Positions 48,632 through 56,710 of a stretch of DNA of 64,000 nt are shown in pieces; the first letter of the stretch is position 1, and each line of letters opens with the position of its first letter. Location of the stretch: assembly GCA_963793245.1 (NCBI GenBank), contig CAWBZG010000002.1, forward strand, positions 372,001-436,000, read 5' to 3'. Below the pieces are notes generated by a model. It saw only the letters and a program-made list of their open reading frames with translations, was not told where the DNA came from and did no database searches. Position numbers and translations under genes: made by a program. Source of the DNA: CAXBBB01 sp963793245 (GTDB lineage: Bacteria; Bacteroidota; Rhodothermia; Rhodothermales; BA12).

Positions 48632-50045
48632 ATGAAGCGCTTGGTACTACTCATTCTGTTCGCTGGCTTTGCCCTGCCTGCAGCCGCCCAAACCTGGACC
48701 TACACGGGCACACTTCCCTCCGACACGCTTCGTCGCGGCACGACCGGCGCATACGTCGCTGACGTTCACGGATTGGCTGTCGATGAATCAGGCAACGTCT
48801 GGATTCAGTCTCACCGGCCTATCGAGAACATCACGCTGACCGAAGATCTGCAGATCAACTCGGCTGTCGTCGACGAGCGGTAGCGATCTCGCAGTCACTG
48901 GCCTGTACTGCCTGAAGCCAGATGGCACAGCGTGCGGCGATTTCTCGCCCCTCCTTACCCTGAAAGACGGTTCAGGCGCAAACGTAGATACGTTGGGCAT
49001 CTTCTACCGCGGCGTCGACTCGGCGACGGGTAACAAGGTGTACGAAACGATGACCGGACGTGGCATCCGTGCCAGTGTTGACGGCAAGACGATCTACGCT
49101 TCGTTCGGATCTATCCTGTACGCGATCAACGCAGCCGACGGCACCAAAGTCGGCGCGCGCGATACGGAGTTCGGAACGAGCGCTACCTCGATGGGTGTCG
49201 ATGCCTCAGGCAACGTCTACCTCTCTGCCGTTCTGAGTGGTCGTCCAGGCGTCGTGTACTCGGCTGACCTGAGCCGCGAAGTCGAGCAGTTCGATGCTTC
49301 TGTTGGAGGAATCAGCCGCGCGATGGACGTTTCGGCAGACGGCTTGACCGTCATGGCACCCCGCTTCACACTCAACGCAACACTCTTGTACACCCGCCCC
49401 GATGCGTTCAGCGCGTTCGGAACGCCTGATACGGTTCTGGTAGGTTTGGCTCCTGAGTCGATTGCATTCCACCCCACCAATGGTCGTGTGTACTTGGAAT
49501 CGGGAAGCTCTGCTCGCGTCCAGGCGAACAACGACGCCTTCGGTACTACCTACACACCGCTCGTATGGTATGGCTTCAACGTCAGCGACATCACAGCGGC
49601 TACTCCCAACCCTGCCCCTGTTGACAGCATCGTCTGGGCCAGCACCGACTTTCAGCGTGCCATTGCCTTCTCACCCGATGGTATGACAGCGTACGCAGGT
49701 GGCTTCGACAGCGGTCTCGGCCTCGCGGTCTACACGTTCTCGGAAGGCACGACGTCCATCACGCAGCGTGAAGACCTGCCGACCGGCATCGCCGTGCATC
49801 AGAACGCTCCTAACCCGTTCTCGGGCGAGACGACGATCACGTTCGAACTGACGCAGGCAGGAGCGGTAACGCTCGCGGTCTACGATCTGCTCGGTCGTGA
49901 AGTCGCCGTTCTCGTGGACGACGTGCTGCCTTCGGCTACGTTTGATGCTACGTTTGATGCGTCGAACCTGCCCACGGGCACCTACGTGTACCGCCTGACC
50001 ACGGAAGTGGGTAGCGCGACTGGCGCGATGACCGTTCTTCGGTAA
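48632..50045 (+). CDS. T9SS-exported propeller-like protein, split by a one-base frameshift
   Basis: ATG 48632 gives a signal peptide (MKRLVLLILFAGFALPAAAQ) and 80 residues ending in a TAG at 48881. The next frame takes up with GSDLAVTGLYCLKPDGTACG and leads without gap into the long ORF beginning at TTG 48993. The interval is 1414 bases, one over a multiple of three; removing a base near 48879 makes 470 residues. The middle repeats motifs like DASGNVYLSAVLSG and MDVSADGLTV, which suggest a propeller. The C terminus (about 80 residues) is a type-A sorting domain: QNAPNPFSGETTITFELTQA, AVYDLLGREVAVLVDD, NLPTGTYVYRL. It is the last gene of the operon and is followed by a terminator. Confidence 0.82.
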
Positions 50046-50066
50046 TCGTCTCAGCACATAGCTCCG

Positions 50067-50102
50067 AGAGGAGGCGCCCGGAATTGTCTGGGCGCCTCCT
50101 CT
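50067..50102 (+). terminator. Rho-independent terminator after the surface operon
   Basis: Perfect 13-bp stem AGAGGAGGCGCCC (50067-50079) and its complement (50090-50102) with a 10-base loop, followed by GTCGTTTT. It lies 22 bases after the stop of the T9SS cargo gene, closing the 40.9-50 kb unit and separating it from the next gene. Confidence 0.85.
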
Positions 50103-50144
50103 GTCGTTTTGTAGATTCCTATTCCTCTGAACCGCTTCCGTTTT

Positions 50145-51962
50145 ATGCGCACTCTACTCCTCGTCAGCCTGCTGACGCTCTCTTTCGGTTCCTCGGCCCT
50201 GGCGCAGCCCGAATCGTCCAAACGCGAGTTTCGCGCGGTTTGGATTGCTACGGTAAGCAGTTTGGATTGGCCTAAGTCCAGTGGCGCCGTTCAGCAGCAG
50301 AATGAGTTTCGCGCCTATCTCGATGTGCTCAAAGAGAGTGGCGTAAACGCGATCTTTTTCCAGGTGCGCTCGGAAGGAGACGCGCTCTATAGCTCCGATT
50401 TGGAACCCTGGTCGCACGTGTTGACGGGTACGCAAGGCCAAGACCCGGGATACGATCCTCTCGCGTTCGCTATCGAAGAGGCGCACAAGCGCGGAATGGA
50501 GTTGCACGCATGGCTGAACCCGTTCCGTGCCGAAGTCAGAGCTGGTGCGCGTACGCTGGACGCCTCACACGTCTCTGTAAAGCATCCCGATTGGATCATG
50601 ACCTTCAACGGGACCAACATCGCGCTCATCAACCCAGGCATTCCTGCGGCTCGCGATTACAACGCATCCATCGTCGCTGACATCGTTCGCCGATACGACG
50701 TGGATGGCATCCACTTCGACGACTACTTCTACCCATACCCGAGTGGCAGCTTCAGCGGCGTCACCAATGAAGACGAGCCTACGTTTGCCGCCTTCAGGAG
50801 AGGGTTTATCGATCGAGGAGACTGGCGTCGCGACAACATCAACCTGTTCGTCCAGCAAGTCGCCGACACGATCAATGCGATCAACCCCAATGTCAAGTAC
50901 GGAATCTCGCCGTTCGGGATTTGGAAGAGCGGAACGCCCAGCGGCATCGTTGGCCTCAACGCCTACAGCACGATCTTCGCCGACGCTCTGGCGTGGACAC
51001 AGGCACGTAGCCTCGACTACTTGACCCCTCAGCTGTATTGGAATTTTGGAGGCGGACAGGACTATGCCAAGCTTGCCCCCTGGTGGATGGACCAAATGTC
51101 GGGAGGTCGACATCTCTATCCTGGACTTGGTGCGTATCGGGATTACGCGCGCACTGGAGTCCCTCGGCAGATTCGGTTTAATCAGACCTCAGGAATTCAG
51201 GGGAGTGTGCTGTTCCGCAGCCAAAACATCACCGTTGACGAGCGATTTGCCGAACCGGGAAAGCCTGTTGTATTCGACTACAATCCGTTGCGTGACTCAC
51301 TTCAGCAAACTCTGTGGAAGCATCCCGCTCTGCCACCAACGATGCCGTGGAAAGACGACATCATCCCGAATGCGCCAACTGCACTCACGCATCAGCAGAC
51401 ACCGGAAAACATCCGCCTGACGTGGCAGGCACCTATGGCAGCCAGTGATGGCGATGTGGCTTCGTGGTACGCCGTTTACCGGTTCGACGGAGCACCCGAT
51501 CTGCCCGCCGATTTGGAGAATGCGGCTAACTTGCTTGATGTAGTGTCGGGTGACTCGTTAGCCTACACCGATCGCTCAGCGGAGCGCTTTGCCACCTATC
51601 AGTATGTCGTGACCGCGCTGGACCGCACGTGGAACGAGAGTGTGGCCGCAACGCCCGTCACGGCTACGTCATCGGCTGATGCGAACGCATTGGAGAGCGA
51701 CTTGCACATCCTGCCCTCGCAGCCGAACCCTTTCTCAAACGAGACGACGATTCGATTCGCGATGGGACAATCCGACCATGTGACGGCTCGTGTTTACTCC
51801 GTGTTGGGGCAACAGGTAGCGGAGTTGGCATTCGACGCGCTGTACCCGGCAGGGACTCATGGTTTGTCCTGGGAGGGAGAGGGTGCTGCGAGCGGGGCGT
51901 ATTTCGTGGTCGTAGAGACCTCCAACACCCGAGAGACGGTCGTCGTCACCAAAACACGATAG
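50145..51962 (+). CDS. GHL10/YngK-type glycoside hydrolase with T9SS sorting domain
   Basis: 605 residues with a signal peptide (MRTLLLVSLLTLSFGSSALAQ). The catalytic barrel is the DUF187/GHL10 type: REFRAVWIATVSSLDWP, VLKESGVNAIFFQVRSEGD, AIEEAHKRGMELHAWLNPFR, VDGIHFDDYFYPYP, VKYGISPFGIWKSG and LDYLTPQLYWNFG. The probable acids are the Asp pair in the HFDDY block. Family members are linked to glycan or peptidoglycan breakdown; the substrate is not decided. An Fn3-like domain (NIRLTWQAPMAASDGDVASW) follows, then the T9SS sorting domain (QPNPFSNETTIRFAMGQ; ARVYSVLGQQVAEL; SGAYFVVVETS). So the enzyme is exported and probably kept at the cell surface. Confidence 0.88.
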   Translation: MRTLLLVSLLTLSFGSSALAQPESSKREFRAVWIATVSSLDWPKSSGAVQQQNEFRAYLDVLKESGVNAIFFQVRSEGDALYSSDLEPWSHVLTGTQGQDPGYDPLAFAIEEAHKRGMELHAWLNPFRAEVRAGARTLDASHVSVKHPDWIMTFNGTNIALINPGIPAARDYNASIVADIVRRYDVDGIHFDDYFYPYPSGSFSGVTNEDEPTFAAFRRGFIDRGDWRRDNINLFVQQVADTINAINPNVKYGISPFGIWKSGTPSGIVGLNAYSTIFADALAWTQARSLDYLTPQLYWNFGGGQDYAKLAPWWMDQMSGGRHLYPGLGAYRDYARTGVPRQIRFNQTSGIQGSVLFRSQNITVDERFAEPGKPVVFDYNPLRDSLQQTLWKHPALPPTMPWKDDIIPNAPTALTHQQTPENIRLTWQAPMAASDGDVASWYAVYRFDGAPDLPADLENAANLLDVVSGDSLAYTDRSAERFATYQYVVTALDRTWNESVAATPVTATSSADANALESDLHILPSQPNPFSNETTIRFAMGQSDHVTARVYSVLGQQVAELAFDALYPAGTHGLSWEGEGAASGAYFVVVETSNTRETVVVTKTR

Positions 51963-52880
51963 AGCCTCGCAGTCGGACACTATCGGGGTTGAGGAGCGCG
52001 AAACGCACGCCTAGGCTCGAGATTTGTCAGTGCATCTCCTACATGTCATCGTGCGAACGTGGGAGTTCATAGGAGCAATCGCTGTAGGGCGCGCGCGCTC
52101 GCGAGTACGATCAGCTGGACAGGAAAGCAGCGGATAACCGAGAACCAAACCGCAGGCTGGTGTATGAACAAGCGCTTACTGCTGCTCGGATAACTTGCCG
52201 TGGGTCGACTGCATAAGCCATGCAGTCTCCAGTCGTTGTAGCGGTTGCGGATGTAACGCCGGATGTCGTGTGCGTCAGACTCATCGCTTGTCTGCCCACC
52301 GCGTTTGCGAGCGAGGAGCACACCCGATTATTGCCGACCCACTTCGGCGGGCGATTGCCAGGTGTTCTCGACTCTTGAGGGAGAAGTAATCCTACCTCGC
52401 ATCAGGTGATGCGTATCAGCCAGTGGGGTGGCTTAAATGGTCTGAATGTCTCGTGCTCTAGGAGAAGACCGCTTGATGCGACCACATCAGCAAATAGCAG
52501 CATTCGAGCAGTCGAAACTCATACCGATTCCGCATTTAGCAGTGCGTTTGCAGAACCGTCATCCTGAGCCTGTCAGCCTGCACTGAGCGCAGTCGAAGGG
52601 AAGCATCTCGTCCGTTGCCATCGGAGTATGGGGATCCCCGGATCTGACATGAGTGTCGACGCGAACTCCCTCTCCCAACTTTCCCGATGAAGGGAGGGCG
52701 ATCTATAATGCTCGATCGACAACTCTGCAACCTGCGCTGCTAGGCAGGGCGCATGCCTTTCTATAGTTGACTGGGGAGATACAGAGAGGCGCGTGTGGGT
52801 GGTAGAGTCCTATCGTTCGCGGAGTCCCTAGCCGTGGCGCGCACCGGCAGTAGTCCCTGATCGGCAGCCTTCTCGCCCAT
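51963..52880. other. Intergenic region of about 0.9 kb without a supported gene
   Basis: No ORF here has coding character: the longest (85 codons on the minus strand, 52067-52321) resembles nothing I know. The stretch holds a diverged repeat arm at 52558-52610, a small palindrome GCATCA-GG-TGATGC (52399-52412), and the terminator of the minus-strand gene at its right edge. Base use is more mixed than in the coding neighbours. It may be a graveyard of lost genes or repeat remains. Confidence 0.5.
52558..52610 (+). repeat. Diverged arm of the TCATCCTGAGC dispersed repeat
   Basis: GTCATCCTGAGC, then GCAGTCGAAGGGAAGCATCTCG after a short insertion. It shares the TCATCCTGAGC...TCGAAGG core with the inverted repeat at 26304-26369, but only one arm is seen here. 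Confidence 0.55.
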
Positions 52881-52916
52881 AAAAAAGCGGGGCGCCCTCC
52901 GAAGAAGGCGCCCCGC
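52881..52916 (-). terminator. Rho-independent terminator of the CHRD-domain gene
   Basis: On the minus strand a 10-bp stem GCGGGGCGCC (plus-strand 887-896 with 907-916 of the 52 kb block), a 10-base loop and then six Ts (52886-52881). It lies 24 bases past the stop of the large T9SS cargo gene. The strongest intrinsic terminator in the window. Confidence 0.93.
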
Positions 52917-52940
52917 AAGGGAAGAGCCGAAGCTCGTGGT

Positions 52941-55900
52941 TTACCGTGCGATGATGAGTTGACCGGTGCGAACCTCGGTTGCGTCGCCCATCTGGGCGCT
53001 GACGCGGTAGAGGTACGTTCCTGATGCCAGCCCACTTAGGCCCAGCGCAACAGTGCGGTTCGAGCCGCTACCCAGTGTCGCTGATGGCGTGGTGAGCACG
53101 CGGCGACCCATTACGTCGTAGACCTCAACGGTCACTTCTGCCGTCTGGGGCAGATCGACGCGAAGGGTGGCTACGTCACGGGCAGGGTTAGGAGCCGTCC
53201 CGATGAGCGTAAACTCGGTCGGAAGCAGTTCATCTGGACCTGCCACGATGACGCCACGGGTGATGACGACCGCCGACGGCGCCGAGGCGTCGAAGTTGGT
53301 CCCATCCGTCGCGACGACGCGGTGGTAGACAGTAGCTGAAGTGCCTCCGTCTACACCGGCGTCGGCAAGAATGCCGTCGACGACGCCGAACGTGGTCTCG
53401 AAGCGGGTCGCTCCATCTACGTCTGCGTCGACGAGGATTGCACCGGAGAAGTTCATCGTGGCGCTAAGCTGCCAGCGATACTCAAGCGCATCGTTATCGT
53501 CGTCCGATCCAGCGGCCCACTGTGCTACGAAGGGCGTGTTGTCCGAACCCTCGAGCGTCAGCATCGCACCATTGGCGGGCGACGTGATGGCTCCGGCAAC
53601 AGGGATCGTGTTCGCGGCAACGGCATCGTCCAGCACGTCGACGGGCGACGGGAAGGCGGCGATGCCGTTGTTCGAAGCGGCGCCGATTAGGGTACCGTTA
53701 CGCACGTCGAAGGCCGTGAAGCCTGTCGCGTTGCCGTTTCCATTCGTTCCCACGACAGGCGTGGTGGCGAGGATGAACGGCTCAGCAGTGACGTCGACCA
53801 GAGCGAAGCGCTCGGCGACACCAAACTGCGGGCCGGTCAGGATATAGGAACGGTCTCCGTCTTCGCCACCCATTGCGAACGCGATGTCGCCGTAGGTCGG
53901 GAAGACCGCGTTTTCGGCGCCTTCGCGTCCAATCTCACCGGTCGTCGTGCTGACTTTGGCGAGAAGGTGCGTCGGGGAGTTGACCCAGATGCTGTCCTGT
54001 CCAGGAACGGCGGCGATGCCATAGCGGGCGCGTGCCTGTCCCGCTTCCGGGGTCAGGTAGTCGTCCAGTTCCAGCATGCCACTGCCGTTGCTCCTAAGCA
54101 CGGCCACGCGATCTTGCGCGCCCGAACCGCTCAGGTAGACAGCCACATCGTCTCCCGATCCGCCAACGCCCATTCCGTCGCCGTAGCGAGGGCCTTCGAG
54201 GGCGTTGTCTCCCGAGCCGTCGTATACCAACGTAGGCTCGCTGAACTCATCGGCCCAGCGGTATACGCGAACAGGACTGTCGACTGGGTTGACCGTCAGG
54301 TTTGCGCTGAAGATCTGGCCATCGCTCGTGATGCCCATCTCGCTCAGCGGGAATGTGCCACCACCGACACCCGCCGTGCTCAGCACGCCAACCGAATCGC
54401 CAGTAGCAGCATCAATGATCGTGGGACGCAGGCCACCGGAGCGGCTCAGCACGATGATGTTACCCGTCGTCGGGTTGTACGCGCCGCCGCGCGTCGCATT
54501 GTCGTCGCGGAAGAACGTACCCGCTGCCGCGTCGATCTGCCAGATGGCGTCGCCCGTCGTGAGCGTGCCGAGCGTGAAGACGACCGAGCGCGAGGCTCCG
54601 TAGGCACCGACGCTTCCGTCGGTCGCAAATGCGCGGTGGTAGAGCGTCTGCGTACCGCCGCCCAGTTCGACGACAGCATCGTACACGTCGCCGACAGTCA
54701 GTGTGACGGTTGTGTCCATGCCTGTCGAGAACAATTCGGTCGTCTCTTCGGCGTCGAACATTTCAGACGTGCTCAACTGCCATCCGTAGATGACCGGGTT
54801 GCCTTCTGGATCCATCGAAGAGCGCCACATCGGCATGATGGGAGCCGAAGCATCGCCTTCGAGCGTGATCTCGGCAGCGTCAGCCGGAGCTACGAGCATC
54901 GGACCGGCTGGTCCCATGTTGCCTGCAGGATAGATCTGGCCGCGGATTTCGCCGCTCCTCTGCTCCTCTGTGTGGAGGTTGATGTACAGATTTCCAGCCC
55001 GGAGAGCCGCTTCGATGTCTGCAGCGCTGCGGTCGTTCGTAGCGAAGTTCGACAACGTATAGTCGCCGCCGAAGGTGCCATTGCGACCGTCAGCACTCGC
55101 CATCACGTCGATGGGAATGACGACTGGCCCGGCCTCGCCTGTAGCGCCGATGTGAATGTGCATCGAGGAACCGGCGATCACAACGAGGTCGCCGCTCAGA
55201 TCGGCGAACGTGCCGTCAATGGTCAGAACGTCTCCCTGGAGGGACAGCGTGGCCGACCCGGATGCCATCGTGTACTCGGCGTCGACCGAGTTGAAACCAG
55301 CAAGCGTGGCCTCGAACGAGTTTCCGGGTGCGACTCCGGGCAGCAGGAAGCCTGCGATGAAGTTGTTCGACGCGCCGACGATGAGGCGGTTGCCCATCTC
55401 GTCGAAGCTGACGAATCCAGCGACGTTACCGTTGGTGGTGAATCCCAGGTTATCCGTCGTGCGACCGATGACTTCGAGGTTCGTCAGGTCCAGGTTGGAA
55501 CGCGTGACGGTAAACTGCTGCTGAGCACTAGTCGTACCCGCGGGGCCGAAGGCGAGGAACAGTTGGCCATCGCGCTCCATGGCGTCGATGACGTCGTTAC
55601 CCGTCGAGGCGATCGTCCCAGGAATCTGGGTAATGATCTGAGGCGGCAAGGAGCTGTCTTCGTTCGGATTGACGAGCGAGACGAAGTTACCGCTACCGTT
55701 GGTGATCAGGTTGCCGTTGCTCAACTCGACCGCACCGCCGCGTCCGATGTTGGACGTGAAGACGTACTCGGTCTGCGTGAAGGTGTCGGCGCTGAGATCG
55801 TAGGTGACCTTGAACAAGCTGTTCGTCTGCGATCCGCCCACGTAAAAGCGGACCTCGTTGTCTGCTCCACCTTGGACAGTGAAGCCATCGCCGAAGCGTG

Positions 55901-56345
55901 CTCCGGCCAGTAGCGGCGTGTCGACGATCAGCATGGGCGCGCTTGCTTCATTGTCCCATTTGTAGATCTTGACGTTGGCCTGGCCGTTGAGTCCCGACGT
56001 AGTGACGAGGTTAGCCCCGTAGATGCGGCCTTCCGAGTCGACGCCGATCTTGGAGATGGGGAAGACGCCGCCGGTGACACCCGTCATGTCGAGCGCGCCG
56101 GTTTGCTGGCCAGTCGTACCGTCGAGTATGACGATGTTGGCGCCGCCGGTGCGCGAAGCGACCAGTACGTTGCCCGTGACCGGGTTGTAGGCGCCGCCGC
56201 GAACGTTGTTGTCGTTCTGCAAGAACGGGACCGTTTCAGCGCGGACGACGAACTGCTGAGTCAGTGCGTCTTGTGCCGAAGCGGTCAGAGGGAGTAGCAG
56301 GAGGGCCGCTAAAAGCAAGCCTACTGCGCGAGTAGCATTTCGCAT
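52941..56345 (-). CDS. Large T9SS-exported protein with CHRD domain and duplicated propeller/Ig modules
   Basis: 1134 residues. Signal peptide (LLLAALLLLPLTASAQ), then a propeller-like module of about 310 residues (GGAYNPVTGNVLVASRTGG; FPISKIGVDSEGRIYGANLV), a CHRD domain at about 345-475 (NSFEATLAGFNSVDAEYTM; HIHIGATGEAGPVV; LYINLHTEEQRSGEIRGQI), an Ig-like region (LEGDASAPIMPMWRSSMD), a second module closely like the first (GGAYNPTTGNIIVLSRSGG; FPLSEMGITSDGQIFSANL), a second Ig-like region (LEGSDNTPFVAQWAAGSD) and a T9SS sorting domain (GTAPNPARDVATLRVDLPQ; EVYDVMGRRVL). The propeller modules may be of the DUF4623 kind, which I cannot check. CHRD domains are usually found in extracellular proteins. 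Function unknown. It has its own terminator and is divergent from the NagB-like gene. Confidence 0.82.
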   Translation of the reverse strand: MRNATRAVGLLLAALLLLPLTASAQDALTQQFVVRAETVPFLQNDNNVRGGAYNPVTGNVLVASRTGGANIVILDGTTGQQTGALDMTGVTGGVFPISKIGVDSEGRIYGANLVTTSGLNGQANVKIYKWDNEASAPMLIVDTPLLAGARFGDGFTVQGGADNEVRFYVGGSQTNSLFKVTYDLSADTFTQTEYVFTSNIGRGGAVELSNGNLITNGSGNFVSLVNPNEDSSLPPQIITQIPGTIASTGNDVIDAMERDGQLFLAFGPAGTTSAQQQFTVTRSNLDLTNLEVIGRTTDNLGFTTNGNVAGFVSFDEMGNRLIVGASNNFIAGFLLPGVAPGNSFEATLAGFNSVDAEYTMASGSATLSLQGDVLTIDGTFADLSGDLVVIAGSSMHIHIGATGEAGPVVIPIDVMASADGRNGTFGGDYTLSNFATNDRSAADIEAALRAGNLYINLHTEEQRSGEIRGQIYPAGNMGPAGPMLVAPADAAEITLEGDASAPIMPMWRSSMDPEGNPVIYGWQLSTSEMFDAEETTELFSTGMDTTVTLTVGDVYDAVVELGGGTQTLYHRAFATDGSVGAYGASRSVVFTLGTLTTGDAIWQIDAAAGTFFRDDNATRGGAYNPTTGNIIVLSRSGGLRPTIIDAATGDSVGVLSTAGVGGGTFPLSEMGITSDGQIFSANLTVNPVDSPVRVYRWADEFSEPTLVYDGSGDNALEGPRYGDGMGVGGSGDDVAVYLSGSGAQDRVAVLRSNGSGMLELDDYLTPEAGQARARYGIAAVPGQDSIWVNSPTHLLAKVSTTTGEIGREGAENAVFPTYGDIAFAMGGEDGDRSYILTGPQFGVAERFALVDVTAEPFILATTPVVGTNGNGNATGFTAFDVRNGTLIGAASNNGIAAFPSPVDVLDDAVAANTIPVAGAITSPANGAMLTLEGSDNTPFVAQWAAGSDDDNDALEYRWQLSATMNFSGAILVDADVDGATRFETTFGVVDGILADAGVDGGTSATVYHRVVATDGTNFDASAPSAVVITRGVIVAGPDELLPTEFTLIGTAPNPARDVATLRVDLPQTAEVTVEVYDVMGRRVLTTPSATLGSGSNRTVALGLSGLASGTYLYRVSAQMGDATEVRTGQLIIAR

Positions 56346-56710
56346 AGAGGTAGTGTTGGGGTTGGAGGCGCAAGGATGCAGAGAACCAATAGCTTCCTAG
56401 TGCAGGGAGTGTTAAGTATACGCTGCATTCCGTTGTGATCACAGAATATGCACGCATTCGTCTCGTACGTTGCAGGTCCGTATCAGGCAAAAAAGCGCTC
56501 CCATAGAGAATGGATAGGTAGAGGAGGAGAGACGGCGTTGTTCTTATGTTATCGCAGTGTTATCGACTTCGCTCCGTGCGTCGCTGCAGTCGTCGGATTG
56601 CTGCTTCTGCAGTCGAAAAGTGCTCCTGAACCGCAAAAGGGATAACAGCAGCACCAAACTGCACGCTTCGGATCGGAGTATTTTATAGGCTAACCACTCT
56701 CCCATCCCAC
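56346..56710. other. Divergent intergenic region with a perfect TGTGATCACA palindrome
   Basis: 365 bases between two divergent genes, so both promoters lie here. It contains the 10-base palindrome TGTGATCACA (56434-56443) and AT-richer runs (TTAAGTATAC near 56411, ATTTTATAGG about 26 bases before the NagB-like ATG). A 65-codon ORF (56448-56645) has no coding support. No clear -33/-7 pair is seen. Confidence 0.45.

Noticed and set aside
52067..52321. 85-codon minus-strand ORF in the 0.9-kb gap
   Set aside because: No recognisable domain and no plausible start signal; not supported as coding.
56448..56645. 65-codon plus-strand ORF before the NagB-like gene
   Set aside because: No family, composition unlike the neighbours, and it occupies the promoter region of two divergent genes; most likely chance.
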